Shown here in pieces: positions 1-7,956 of a stretch of 64,000 bases of DNA (its first letter is position 1; each line of letters starts with the position of its first letter). The DNA comes from JAODBQ01 sp047602055. Lineage in GTDB: Bacteria > Actinomycetota > Acidimicrobiia > Acidimicrobiales > Ilumatobacteraceae. A program made the position numbers and the translations under genes. The notes beneath the pieces were generated by a model, which was not told the origin of the DNA, did no database searches, and saw nothing but the letters and a program-made list of their open reading frames with translations. Location: the NCBI GenBank assembly GCA_047602055.1, contig JASGIG010000001.1, forward strand, positions 372,001-436,000. Reading direction: 5' to 3'.

Positions 1-634
1 CGAGGCCGACCCGATGGATGGTGAAGCGGCGGATGGCGATGCGCGGCTGCGTCGACACGCCGTTGCGGCCGGGCCCGCCGAGGACCATGACGACCCGGGA
101 GCCGTCGGGCGCCTGCAGCGTGACCATCGGCGACTGCTCGTCGAGACGGGCCTCGGACACGCCCATCGACAGCGTCAGCCGGCTCTGGAACGCGGTCAGC
201 TCCTCGGCCGAGTCCCACAGCTGGCCGACCTCGATCTTGCGACCGTCGTCGTAGGACACCCACGTGCTGCGATGCGAGTTCACGTCGATCTCTTCGACGC
301 CCTCGTCGCTCATGTACTGCTCGAGCGGCCCGGTGCCGAGCGTCTCGGCGTACGCCTGGCGGCGCAGCTCCCGATCGGTCGCCGCGTCGAGCAGCCCCTC
401 GCCGCGCTGCAGCCGGGCCTGGTTGAGCCGCGACACCTCCTCGGCCATCCACTGGCCCATCAGCAGCTCCAGCCGCGGCCGGTCCTCGCGCAGGCCGAGG
501 CGCCGGGCGCCGCCGGCCGTCAGCGTCGCCGCCCCGTCGGCCTGGATCGCCTCGACCAGCCGGACCGTCAGCCGATCGGTCAGCTCCCGGACGAGCCGGC
601 GGTCGGCGATCGAGGCTGCATCGGGGCACCTCAC
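1..634 (-). CDS. cpaF: CpaF/TadA-type pilus assembly ATPase (3' end outside window)
   Basis: Partial gene; only the N-terminal ~210 residues are inside the window. Translation from GTG 634 gives a helical N-terminal domain, then a segment reading EQYMSDEGVEEIDVNS, FQSRLTLSMGVSEARLDEQ and APDGSRVVMVLGGPG, the arrangement found before the ATPase core of Tad/Flp pilus secretion ATPases (CpaF, TadA). The Walker motifs would lie beyond the left edge. In-frame ATG codons at 682 and 673 are alternative starts overlapping the upstream gene. It follows CpaE-like and CpaB-like genes, so a Tad pilus or related secretion system is likely. The family is a cytoplasmic hexameric ATPase that powers pilin polymerisation. 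The family call rests on motif appearance and context. Confidence 0.8.
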   Translation of the reverse strand, partial: MRCPDAASIADRRLVRELTDRLTVRLVEAIQADGAATLTAGGARRLGLREDRPRLELLMGQWMAEEVSRLNQARLQRGEGLLDAATDRELRRQAYAETLGTGPLEQYMSDEGVEEIDVNSHRSTWVSYDDGRKIEVGQLWDSAEELTAFQSRLTLSMGVSEARLDEQSPMVTLQAPDGSRVVMVLGGPGRNGVSTQPRIAIRRFTIHRVGL

Positions 635-1436
635 CCTCGGCCGAGTCGCTCGCGTCGTCCGCGTCCTCGACATCGTCGACATCGTCGATGAGCGGCGCCG
701 CCCAGCTGACGAACTGCTCGGCGTCGCGCAGCCGCGCCGACAGCCTCCCTGCCAAGCGTGCGGTGGAGCGCAGCAGCGGCGAGCGGCGCAGCCTCGTCGC
801 CGAACCGGCACGACCGGCGAGCACGGCCGCCGCCCACGTGTCGACGGCCAGCGACACGACCTCCTCGGTGCCGAGGAACGCACCGACCTCGTCAGCGCCG
901 TACGGCTGCTCGCCGACCAACCCCACGACGTAAGGGATCGAGCGCAGCGCCAGCAGATCGACGACGTGACCGAGCCGCTCCAGCGCCACCGCCGCCGCCA
1001 CGGCCGAGCCGACGCGCTGGCGGTGGATCAGGGCGACGGCGGCGGCCGCGCCCATCACCGGCGACAGCTGCCCACCGACTCGGCCGGCGTCGGCGAGCAC
1101 GACCACGCCGTCGAGCGCCGCCATCACCGGGACGACGCACGGCACGGCGGCGACGACCGCAGCCTGTGCCTCGACCGTGCGCACCGGGGCGACGAGCACG
1201 TCGACGCCGCGCTGGCTCGACTGGCAGGCAGCTTCGATCGCCGGCCACGAACCCGCGTCGGGGGAGGCGACCAGCTCGGACAGGTTCGGCGAGCGCGGCA
1301 GGTCGAGCCACGCGGCGAGATCGCCGCCGGACGGGTCGAGCTCGGCGACGAGCGTCCGCTCGCCGGCCGGCCAGGTGGCGGCGAGCGCGACGGCCGTGGT
1401 GGTCGCGCACTCCCCGACCACGGCGACGAGGCTCAC
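632..1436 (-). CDS. CpaE/TadZ-like MinD-family protein with degenerate P-loop; no clear stop
   Basis: GTG 1436 begins VSLVAVVGECATTTAVALAA, followed by LVAELDPSGGDLAAWLDLP. This is the ParA/MinD layout, but the deviant Walker A Gly-Lys is missing: GECATTT stands where KGGxGKTT is expected. The D-P-S-G-G switch-like segment is kept. The protein resembles the CpaE/TadZ proteins that place Tad pili at the cell envelope. The reading frame has no stop before the left edge of the window. The end given here is approximate, set at the cpaF start, where one expects termination after an acidic tail (DDVDDVEDADDASDSAEGE). A single-base indel near 625-640 would explain this. The start overlaps the stop of the preceding micro-ORF as GTGA. 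Confidence 0.6.
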
Positions 1437-1531
1437 CTCGGCACGCCTCCATGGTCGACGCCGCCGGTGACCGGCATCCACCGGTAGGCGAGGCGCACCG
1501 TGGCGTCGACTCGCTCGCGCCGCCCGCTCAT
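1433..1531 (-). CDS. Bridging micro-ORF (32 aa)
   Basis: ATG 1531 overlaps the TGA of the CpaB-like gene (ATGA) and its own TGA overlaps the GTG of the CpaE-like gene (GTGA). The 32 codons therefore fill the intercistronic gap exactly. The peptide is basic and hydrophilic with no recognised motif and no hydrophobic segment. It may be a true small protein or simply a translational relay that keeps ribosomes on the mRNA between cpaB and cpaE. Two similar cases occur at 4492-4587 and 61682-61798. No function is assigned. Confidence 0.4.
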   Translation of the reverse strand: MSGRRERVDATVRLAYRWMPVTGGVDHGGVPR

Positions 1532-2253
1532 CCGCCAACCCCCGTCGTCGCGGTCGACCCATCGCCGCCATCACCGGCGTCCGTGGTGGCCGACGCCGGA
1601 TCGACGCCCGGGTCGAGCAGGACGACGCGCACCTCGGCGGCGGCAGCGACGGTGACCGCGTCGGCGGCCGCCATCTCCACCGACAGCGAGAGCTTGCCGG
1701 TGACCGAGTCGGGCGCGGTGGGCAGGCCGACGACCCGCCCGGTGACCGGCACCGGCGGCACGTCCGCGGCCGAACCCGTCGGCGGGAACACGAGCTGGAT
1801 CTGCGAACGCTCGCGCAGCCCGACAGGCAGCTCGCCCGACGGGATCGTCACGGCCACCACCGCCGAGCCGGGCGCGACCAGCGGCGCCGACTGCAGCATC
1901 GGCTCCGTCAGCAGCGCGCCCGACGTCATCCGCACCTTGGCGTAGCGGCCGACGACGACGTCGAGGTTGCCGGCGTGAACGATGGCCAGCGTCGGGTCGG
2001 CGGAGACCTCGATCGTGCGGACGTCGTCGGCAGCGAGCTGCTGGCCGGCGGGCACGTCGTGGATCAGCTGCAGCACGGCGATGCGCTTGTCCGCGGTGGC
2101 GAAGATCAGCAGCATCACGCCGACCGCCACGGCCGCGAGAAGGGCGCCGGCGGCGATGCGCAGCCGCGACCGCGACGACGGGCGGAACCCGCTCGACCGA
2201 GACGCTCGCTCCGACGCGGCGGCCGGCACCGCGCCCCGGCGGCTGGCGGTCAT
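1528..2253 (-). CDS. cpaB: CpaB/RcpC-like SAF-domain pilus protein
   Basis: Product is 241 aa from ATG 2253 (GTG 2259 is also in frame). A basic N-terminus is followed by one membrane segment near residues 33-53 (LRIAAGALLAAVAVGVMLLI), then a SAF domain: VPAGQQLAADDVRTIEVS and LLTEPML. A C-terminal RcpC-type beta region (VVAVTIPSGELPVGLRERSQ) and a low-complexity Gly/Thr tail follow. This is the usual architecture of CpaB/RcpC, the periplasmic component thought to gate or stabilise the Tad pilus channel. It is the first gene of the visible run cpaB, micro-ORF, cpaE-like, cpaF. The 298 bases upstream (2254-2551) hold no gene I can support. Confidence 0.8.
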   Translation of the reverse strand: MTASRRGAVPAAASERASRSSGFRPSSRSRLRIAAGALLAAVAVGVMLLIFATADKRIAVLQLIHDVPAGQQLAADDVRTIEVSADPTLAIVHAGNLDVVVGRYAKVRMTSGALLTEPMLQSAPLVAPGSAVVAVTIPSGELPVGLRERSQIQLVFPPTGSAADVPPVPVTGRVVGLPTAPDSVTGKLSLSVEMAAADAVTVAAAAEVRVVLLDPGVDPASATTDAGDGGDGSTATTGVGG

Positions 2254-2551
2254 CGCCACCGCCGCTCCGGTCGCGCGCCGACGAGGCGACCGACCGTCGC
2301 CGCAGTGCTCGTCCCGATCCGATCGTGTCCCAGCATCGGCTCCTCCCCACGAGGGATCCGCAAGCTACAACACCCCGACGACCACCGCGGAATGTCCGCC
2401 GTGGAGGTCACGGAGCGGCGTGGGCGGCGGAGCCGGTCGTTGGCCATCACCGTCAGTGTCGATGCCGAGATTCCCGGAACGGCAAGAGATCTGAACCGCC
2501 CGGTCCGACCGGAGCCGGAACGCTCCGCGGGGGACGCCGACGAGCGGCTGC

Positions 2552-2824
2552 TCAGCCGAGGTTCACCGTGGCCGCCGCAGCGGCAGCCCGGCGGCGCAAC
2601 GGCGGCAGGGTGGGCGGCGGCAGGCGGCGGGGCGGCAGTTCGGCGAGCAGGAGCGTGGTGGCCTGGGTGATCGAGAACACTGCTCGGTCGAACGCGGCCT
2701 GGGTGGCCACCGACGTCGACGTCACCCCGCTGACCTTGCGGACGTACTGGCGGGCAGCAGCTTCGATCTCCTCAGGTGTCGCGCCGGGCTCGAGGCCGCG
2801 CAACGTCGTGATGTTGCGGCACAT
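2552..2824 (-). CDS. DUF2277 family protein
   Basis: Product is 90 aa beginning MCRNITTLRGLEPGATPEEI and continuing AARQYVRKVSGV, the conserved opening of DUF2277, a short family widespread in Actinobacteria and Proteobacteria with no established function. The first ~65 residues match family length; the C-terminal ~25 residues are a Pro/Arg/Ala-rich tail (LPPRRLPPPTLPPLRRR) that looks unconserved. The gene stands alone, with divergent or unrelated neighbours. The perfect palindrome at 2858-2896 lies in its 5' gap. The soluble cytoplasmic location is inferred from the lack of hydrophobic segments. Confidence 0.85.
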   Translation of the reverse strand: MCRNITTLRGLEPGATPEEIEAAARQYVRKVSGVTSTSVATQAAFDRAVFSITQATTLLLAELPPRRLPPPTLPPLRRRAAAAAATVNLG

Positions 2825-2855
2825 GCGCCCAAGTTACGGCCCACGGCGCCACCCC

Positions 2856-2898
2856 GAGATTCGAGATGTGCCGCCCCGCTGCGCACATCTCGAATCGC
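2856..2898. repeat. Palindromic repeat C, copy 1
   Basis: The 14-base arm GATTCGAGATGTGC at 2858-2871 is perfectly inverted at 2883-2896 around an 11-base loop. A second copy with the same arm sequence lies at 29787-29828. It sits between the divergent DUF2277 gene and the lipoprotein gene, upstream of both. It could be a protein-binding site for an abundant regulator or a mobile palindrome; no T-run follows, so it is not a typical terminator. Confidence 0.7.
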
Positions 2899-2961
2899 CC
2901 CGGCCGAGCATCGCACGGGCGCCGCCCGCCACGCACCGACCGCTCGTAGGGTGGCGCCCCG

Positions 2962-3600
2962 ATGCAGGCCGCCGCACTCGCCCGACGCGCGATCGCGGTC
3001 GCGTTGACCGCCGGCGCCTGCCTCGCCGGCACCGCCTGCAGCAGCGGCGACGACCGCGTCGCCCCCGACGCCTCGATTCCGGTGCCGCCCCCGACCGTCG
3101 TCGTCACCGACGCCGGGACCACGACCACCCAGGTGCCAGCAGCCGCGACGCCGCTCGTCCGCCAGGCCGTCCTCGACTACTGGGCCGCGCAGCAGCGCTG
3201 CCAGGACCGCCCGCAGTCGTGCCGACCGGCCACGTTCACCGCCGAGCAGGGCACGATCCGCGCCGACGTCCAGTCGGCCCTCCAGACCCTGATCGACAAC
3301 GGCTGGCATCGGGCGACGCCGGGCACCGACGACCCGGGCGGCGGCTACGTCGCCGTCCTCGCCGTCACCATCGCCGACGACGGGATCACCGCGACGACCG
3401 ACGAGTGCGTCTACGACCCAGCGCCGCTGATGAGCGCGGCCGGCGTGGTCAGCGACGTCGCCATCCCGCACCGGTTCGTCCACACCCTGTACCTGGAGGA
3501 CGGCACCTGGAAGGTCGGCGACGAGCAGGTCGACACCTCCACGGCCTGCGACGACACCCCCGACAGCATCCCCCTCGACACCACCACGCCGATCACCTGA
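2962..3600 (+). CDS. Putative secreted or lipid-anchored protein
   Basis: Product is 212 aa. The N-terminus carries RR at 8-9, a hydrophobic stretch and cysteines at 20 and 26 (AGACLAGTACSSGDD); neither site is an ideal lipobox, so lipidation is probable rather than certain. A Pro/Thr linker (PPPTVVVTDAGTTTTQVP) is followed by a globular domain of about 150 residues with QAVLDYWAAQQRC and a C-terminal LYLEDGTWKVGDE. That tail resembles the last strands of NTF2/DUF4440-like extracytoplasmic domains, which is only an impression. Function unknown. Convergent with the ABC permease gene downstream. Confidence 0.6.
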   Translation: MQAAALARRAIAVALTAGACLAGTACSSGDDRVAPDASIPVPPPTVVVTDAGTTTTQVPAAATPLVRQAVLDYWAAQQRCQDRPQSCRPATFTAEQGTIRADVQSALQTLIDNGWHRATPGTDDPGGGYVAVLAVTIADDGITATTDECVYDPAPLMSAAGVVSDVAIPHRFVHTLYLEDGTWKVGDEQVDTSTACDDTPDSIPLDTTTPIT

Positions 3601-3637
3601 TCGCACCCGAGCGCAGCGAGCGAGAGAGGTCGAAAAC

Positions 3638-4495
3638 TCAGTCGGTGGTCCGCGTGCGGTAGCGGTGCAGCGCGAGCGGGATGGCGGCGGCGAGGATGAT
3701 CGCGGTGTAGATCCACGAGGCGGCGACGGGGTGGTCGAGCGGCCAGACGTGCTTGGTGACGGGAGCCAGCGGGTTGCCGAACAGCGTGCGCACCGCGGCG
3801 GCGAACGCGCTGATCGGGTTCCACGAGGCGATGTACTGCAGCCAGTTCGGCATCGACGCGATCGGAACGAACGCGCTGCTCATGAACGTCAGCGGGAACA
3901 CGACCGTGAAGCCGATGCCCATCACCGCATCCGGTGATCGGACGATCATCCCGAGCCACGTGCCGACCCAGATCATCGCCATGGCGAACACGATCATCAG
4001 CGCGACCGCCGTGAGGACGTGCAGCGCATCCGTGTGTACCCGCCAACCGACGAGCCACCCGGCACCGAGCAGGATGGCGATCGCCAGGACCATGCCGGCG
4101 AGCTCGGCGAGCACGTGCCCGAACAGGTACGAACCCTTGCTGGCGGGGAGCGACCGGAACCGGTCGATCACGCCTTCCTGCAGGTCGGTGGCGATCGACG
4201 TGGCCGGGCCCATCATCCCGAACACCAGCGTCTGCACCAGGATCCCGCCGATCAGGTACTCCCGGTAGCTGCCGCCGACGTCGATGGCGCCGCCGAACAC
4301 GTAGGCGAACAGCACCGTGAACATCAGCGGCTGGACGGTGACGTCGAGCAGCTTCTCGGGGATCTGGCGGATGTGCTCGATGTTGCGGCGGGCGAACACC
4401 ATCGTGTCGGACCACATCGTGCGGATCCCGCTGCGCTCGGGCTGCGGGCGCGCCGGCGTGGTGGCGGCCGGCGTGGAGGTGACGGTCGCCGTCAT
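3638..4495 (-). CDS. ABC-2 type transporter permease (DrrB-like)
   Basis: Product is 285 aa from ATG 4495; the frame extends further upstream, but that part overlaps the ATPase gene. After a cytoplasmic tail (TMWSDTMVFARRNIEHIRQ) come about six membrane segments, including MFTVLFAYVFGGAI, the interfacial DLQEGVIDRFRSLP motif, VFAMAMIWVGTWLGMIV and a C-terminal WIYTAIILAAAIPLAL. This is typical of DrrB/ABC-2 permeases that pair with a separate ATPase to export drugs or lipids. The gene follows the ATPase gene, joined to it by a micro-ORF. Substrate cannot be read from sequence. Local TetR control of both genes is likely. Confidence 0.88.
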   Translation of the reverse strand: MTATVTSTPAATTPARPQPERSGIRTMWSDTMVFARRNIEHIRQIPEKLLDVTVQPLMFTVLFAYVFGGAIDVGGSYREYLIGGILVQTLVFGMMGPATSIATDLQEGVIDRFRSLPASKGSYLFGHVLAELAGMVLAIAILLGAGWLVGWRVHTDALHVLTAVALMIVFAMAMIWVGTWLGMIVRSPDAVMGIGFTVVFPLTFMSSAFVPIASMPNWLQYIASWNPISAFAAAVRTLFGNPLAPVTKHVWPLDHPVAASWIYTAIILAAAIPLALHRYRTRTTD

Positions 4496-4587
4496 GAGCG
4501 AAGCTCGTGACAGGACGGCCGGCAGAGCGCCGGCGGAGCGGACGTCGATGGGGTGCGGGGGCACAGCCCCAGGAAGATCGCGGTCAT
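4492..4587 (-). CDS. Bridging micro-ORF (31 aa) between ABC ATPase and permease
   Basis: ATG 4587 overlaps the ATPase TGA (ATGA) and the micro-ORF stop overlaps the permease ATG (ATGA), filling the 88-base gap exactly. The peptide begins MTAIFLGLCPRTPSTSAPP and has three cysteines but no known domain. A GGGGC-TGT-GCCCC hairpin lies inside it. A role as a translational relay between the two transporter subunits is my inference. Confidence 0.4.
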   Translation of the reverse strand: MTAIFLGLCPRTPSTSAPPALCRPSCHELRS

Positions 4588-5615
4588 GACTCGGCCTCCG
4601 GTGCGTCGTCGGTCCGGCCGCTGCCGGACCCGGTGAGGGTGAGGAACACGTCGTCAAGCGTCGCCTGACGACGGTTGAGGTCGACGGCGTCGATACCGGC
4701 CTCGTCGAGGGCGCGCACGACGTCGATGAGCCGGGTGCCCTCGCGGAGCGGGGCGGTGACCGTCAGCACGTCGCCGTCGAACGTCGGCTCGGCGGACACG
4801 AAGTCGCCGAGGGCCGACGCCGCCGGGACCAGCTCGCTGCCGGCTGCGACCTTGACGTCGATGCGGTCGTTGCCGATGCGGGCCTTGAGCTGATCCGGCG
4901 TGCCGGTGGCGACGGCGACACCGTGGTCGAGCACGACGATGTCGTCGGCCAGGCGGTCGGCCTCCTCGAGGTACTTGGTGGTGAGGATCAGCGTCGTGCC
5001 GTCGCGCACCAGCGAGCGCAGCAGCTCCCACAGGTCGTTGCGGCTGCGCGGGTCGAGCCCGGTGGTCGGCTCGTCGAGGAACAGCACCTCGGGTGCGGCG
5101 GCGAGGCTGGCGGCAAGGTCGAGGCGCCGGCGCATGCCGCCGGAGTACGTCTTGACGAGGCGGTCGGCGTCGTCGGCGAGGTCGACGAGCGACAGCAGCT
5201 CGGCGGCGCGGTCGCGGGCGACGCGCTTGGGGAGGTGGTACAGCCGCCCGACCATCTCGAGGTTGGCCCGGGCGGTGAGCAGCCCGTCGACGGTCGCCTG
5301 CTGGGCGGCGACGCCGATGCGCTCGCGGACCTCGCCGGGATGGGTGGCGACGTCGTAGCCGGCGACCGTCGCCGTCCCGGTGGTGGGCTGGGCGAGCGTG
5401 GTGAGGATGCGGATGGTGGTGGTCTTGCCGGCACCGTTGTGCCCGAGCAGCCCGAGGACGGTGCCGGGCGCGACGTCGAGGTGCAGGTCACGCAGTGCCC
5501 ACAGCTCGCCGAAGCGCTTGCCCAGGCCGTTCGCCTGGACGCCGCCGGCGCGGTCCAGCACCACCGCAGCGCGCGAGGCGGCGCTGTTCGTATGGTGTAC
5601 CGATTCGTCGTACAT
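4584..5615 (-). CDS. Daunorubicin-resistance-type ABC transporter ATPase (DrrA-like)
   Basis: Product is 343 aa from ATG 5615. Walker A is GHNGAGKTT at 58-66, the signature YSGGM is at 157-161 and Walker B LFLDEP is near 178-183, followed by TTGLDPRSRNDLW. The C-terminal ~100 residues contain the DrrA-type extension ending in RRQATLDDVFLTLTG. It energises export by the neighbouring permease. The ATG at 5615 lies inside one of the GTAC operator pairs, so the true start may be further in, for example the GTG of VQANGLGKRFG near 5540. The divergent tetR and the operators between them indicate local regulation. Confidence 0.9.
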   Translation of the reverse strand: MYDESVHHTNSAASRAAVVLDRAGGVQANGLGKRFGELWALRDLHLDVAPGTVLGLLGHNGAGKTTTIRILTTLAQPTTGTATVAGYDVATHPGEVRERIGVAAQQATVDGLLTARANLEMVGRLYHLPKRVARDRAAELLSLVDLADDADRLVKTYSGGMRRRLDLAASLAAAPEVLFLDEPTTGLDPRSRNDLWELLRSLVRDGTTLILTTKYLEEADRLADDIVVLDHGVAVATGTPDQLKARIGNDRIDVKVAAGSELVPAASALGDFVSAEPTFDGDVLTVTAPLREGTRLIDVVRALDEAGIDAVDLNRRQATLDDVFLTLTGSGSGRTDDAPEAES

Positions 5616-5645
5616 AGTACGAACAAGATTAGCAGTACACTGTAC
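5610..5645. promoter_or_regulatory. Paired GTAC-N3-GTAC operators between the ABC exporter and tetR
   Basis: Two copies of GTAC-N3-GTAC, at 5610-5620 (GTACATAGTAC) and 5635-5645 (GTACACTGTAC), are spaced 25 bp apart in the gap between divergent coding starts. A further single GTAC lies at 5597. Paired short palindromes in the intergenic region of a divergent tetR gene are typical TetR-family sites. A TACTAT that could serve as a -10 for the exporter overlaps the first copy. Confidence 0.6.
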
Positions 5646-5647
5646 GT

Positions 5648-6583
5648 GTGGCAAGCGAGAAAGGTCGGGGCGCCGGTCACAGCCGCGGTGGGCGCCCCCG
5701 GCGCGGCGAACGCGACGAGAGCAGCCCTGCGGGTTCGCGCGGCGACCTCGGCGACGCGCTGCGCCAGCTCGTCGTCGACACCGTCGCCGAGAAGATGAGC
5801 GCCGGCCTGCGCGCCAAGGCGGCGCATCTCGACGAGCGCGCGGCACGCCACGAGGAGGCGGTCGCCCGCTTCGCCGGTCCGCACGACGTGCTCGACCTGT
5901 GGACCCGGCGCGCCCCCGGCGCCCGCCGCGCCCGGTTCACGCTCGACGACATCGCCGCGGCCGCGGTGGAGATCGCCGACACCGAGGGCTTCGACGCCCT
6001 GTCGATGCGCCGCCTGGCCGTCGCCCTCGACGCCGGGACGATGACGCTGTACCACTACGTGCGCACCAAGGACGAGCTGCTCGCGCTGGTGTCCGACACG
6101 ATCATGGGCGAGCTGATCCTCGACGACGAGGAGCTCGCCGGCGGCTGGCGGGCGGCGATGACCAACCTCGCCCGCCACGCGCTGGCCACGTTCAAGCGCC
6201 ACCCGTGGATCTTCGACGTGCGTGATGATCCGCCGATCGGGCCGAACGCCGTGCGCCACTTCGACCAGTCGCTGCAGGCGCTCGCCGATCTGGAGATCCC
6301 ACTCACCGACAAGCTCGACATCCTCAGCGCCGTCGACGAGCTCGTGTTCGGCCACGCCTTGCAGATGCGCAACAACTACGCCGACATCGACGGGGCCACG
6401 ACGATGTCCGCGTACGTCGCCGACCTCGCCGCCACCGGCGACTACCCGCAGATCAGCAAGCTGATCGCCGAGCACGGCGTCGACGGGACATGGGACGTGG
6501 TGGCCGGCGCGTTCCGCGACCCGGACCGCTTCGAGCGCAGCCTGCGCCGCCTGCTCGACGGCGTCCAGCACGACCTCTCCTGA
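5648..6583 (+). CDS. TetR/AcrR family regulator with long N-terminal extension
   Basis: Product is 311 aa from GTG 5648. The helix-turn-helix region is RFTLDDIAAAAVEIADTEGF then LSMRRLAVALDAGTMTLYHY, residues 97-145. A C-terminal ligand domain follows. The first 96 residues are an unusual extension rich in Arg, Glu and Ala (VVDTVAEKMSAGLRAKAAHLDERAARHEEAV) that looks like a coiled coil. Most TetR proteins are ~200 aa with the HTH at the start. No ribosome-binding site is evident; with the operators directly upstream, a leaderless or near-leaderless mRNA is possible. It probably represses itself and the divergent ABC exporter. Confidence 0.85.
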   Translation: MASEKGRGAGHSRGGRPRRGERDESSPAGSRGDLGDALRQLVVDTVAEKMSAGLRAKAAHLDERAARHEEAVARFAGPHDVLDLWTRRAPGARRARFTLDDIAAAAVEIADTEGFDALSMRRLAVALDAGTMTLYHYVRTKDELLALVSDTIMGELILDDEELAGGWRAAMTNLARHALATFKRHPWIFDVRDDPPIGPNAVRHFDQSLQALADLEIPLTDKLDILSAVDELVFGHALQMRNNYADIDGATTMSAYVADLAATGDYPQISKLIAEHGVDGTWDVVAGAFRDPDRFERSLRRLLDGVQHDLS

Positions 6584-6690
6584 TTCGTGCTCCGGTCGCA
6601 GCCAAGCTGCCAACGTTCGTGCTCCGGTCGCAGCCAAGCTGCTCCCTGCGCCTGCCGTGCTCGCTGCCTCCGCTCCGCTTCGGCGCTCAC
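6584..6690 (+). repeat. 3'-UTR repeat A, copy 1 (with internal duplication)
   Basis: It begins at the base after the tetR stop. The 27-base segment starting TTCGTGCTCCGGTCGCAGCC occurs twice, at 6584-6610 and 6616-6642, and then runs into the rest of the element (CTCCCTGCGCCTGCCGTGCT and on to GCTTCGGCGCTC). Hairpin GCAGC-CAA-GCTGC lies at 6598-6610 and 6630-6642. Matching elements follow the stops of acs and kup in the same orientation relative to the gene. Confidence 0.75.
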
Positions 6691-6815
6691 CGAGGCTGGA
6701 TGGGTGCTGACCTGCACGGACTGACCGCTCACCCGCGTGGGGTGCCCGGACCCCCATGCGCCGCCGGGTCACAATGGACGCCGCGGGCAGATCCGCAAGG
6801 AAGTGCAGACCACCG

Positions 6816-7940
6816 ATGTCCCTCCCCCGCTCTCCGCACAGCCGCCGCATGTTCCTGACCGTCGCCGGCACGACCCTGCTCGCCGCGTGCAGCAAGACCA
6901 CGTCGAGGTCGTCGACCACCCCGGCGACGGCGGCGTCCGTCGCCGCTGTCCCACCGACCACGGCGACCACCACGACGGCGTCGACCACCACGTCCACGAC
7001 GGTCGCCGAGACGACGACCACGATCGCCCCGACGACGACCGTGCCGCCGACGCCCGTCTACCCGATCACCGGGCTGCCCGTCACCGACCCGGCGGTCGCC
7101 GCCCGCCAGACGCTGGTCGTCAAGATCGACAACTCCGGCCCGGCCCGCCCGCAGAGCGGGTTGAACGAGGCCGACATGGTGTTCGAGGAGATCGTCAACG
7201 ACTCGCTGACCCGCTTCGCGTTCGTCTACCAGAGCCTCGGCGACAATGCCGTCGGGCCGTGCCGCAGCGGCCGCATCCAGGACATCGACCTGATGGGCAT
7301 GTTCAACCACCCGCTGTTCGCCTGGAGCGGCGGCAACGCCACCGTCACCGCGGCGATCCGGGCCAGCGACCTCGTCGACATCGGCCCGAGCCGGGCGTCG
7401 GTGTACCACCGCACCAGCGATCGCCAGGTGCCCCACAACCTGTACAGCTCCACCGAAGCGCTGTGGTCGCAGACGACGCCCGACGCCGCGCCGCCCGCGC
7501 AGATCTGGCAGTTCCGTCCCGACGGCATGGCCCCGCAGGGCTCGCCGAGCGCCGGCGTGGACGTCAAGCTCGACAGCGTCGACGCCGGCTGGCGGTGGGA
7601 CGCCACCGACGGCCTGTACCTGCGCACCACCGACGGGCGCACACACGACGACGCACTGAGCGGCCAGGTGTCGACGAACAACGTCGTCGTGCTGAGCATG
7701 GAGTACTGGCCGGGGATCTCCGACAGCCCCGACGCGCAGACCGTCGGCACCGGCGAGGCCTGGGTGTTCAGCGGCGGCAGCTACGTCCACGGGACCTGGA
7801 CGCGCGACGACCGGCTGAAGCCGTTCACGCTCGCCGCCGACGACGGCGAGGCGATCCTGCTGACCCCCGGCCGGACGTTCGTCGAGCTGCCCCGCAGCCA
7901 GTTCGGCGTCAGCTTCGTCGCCCCCCTGCCGGCGGCATGA
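6816..7940 (+). CDS. DUF3048 (YerB-like) Tat lipoprotein
   Basis: Product is 374 aa from ATG 6816. The signal SRRMFLTVAGTTLLAACS has a twin-arginine motif and a lipobox ending at Cys25, so the protein is probably Tat-exported and lipid-anchored. A ~45-residue Thr-rich linker follows. The body matches DUF3048: VVKIDNSGPARPQSGLNEAD, VFEEIVNDSLTRFAFVYQS, VGPCRSGRIQDIDLM and a C-terminal YVHGTWTRDDRLKPF with GRTFVELP. The family (YerB in Bacillus) is extracytoplasmic with a poorly known role, possibly at the cell wall. It appears monocistronic and faces convergent mazEF. No gene is seen between 6691 and 6815. Confidence 0.9.
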   Translation: MSLPRSPHSRRMFLTVAGTTLLAACSKTTSRSSTTPATAASVAAVPPTTATTTTASTTTSTTVAETTTTIAPTTTVPPTPVYPITGLPVTDPAVAARQTLVVKIDNSGPARPQSGLNEADMVFEEIVNDSLTRFAFVYQSLGDNAVGPCRSGRIQDIDLMGMFNHPLFAWSGGNATVTAAIRASDLVDIGPSRASVYHRTSDRQVPHNLYSSTEALWSQTTPDAAPPAQIWQFRPDGMAPQGSPSAGVDVKLDSVDAGWRWDATDGLYLRTTDGRTHDDALSGQVSTNNVVVLSMEYWPGISDSPDAQTVGTGEAWVFSGGSYVHGTWTRDDRLKPFTLAADDGEAILLTPGRTFVELPRSQFGVSFVAPLPAA

Positions 7941-7956
7941 TCGTCGGCGTCCCGGA

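Noticed and set aside
892..1452. 186-codon minus-strand frame within the CpaE-like gene
   Set aside because: Arg-rich shadow in another frame; the GTG 1436 frame has the MinD-like motifs instead.
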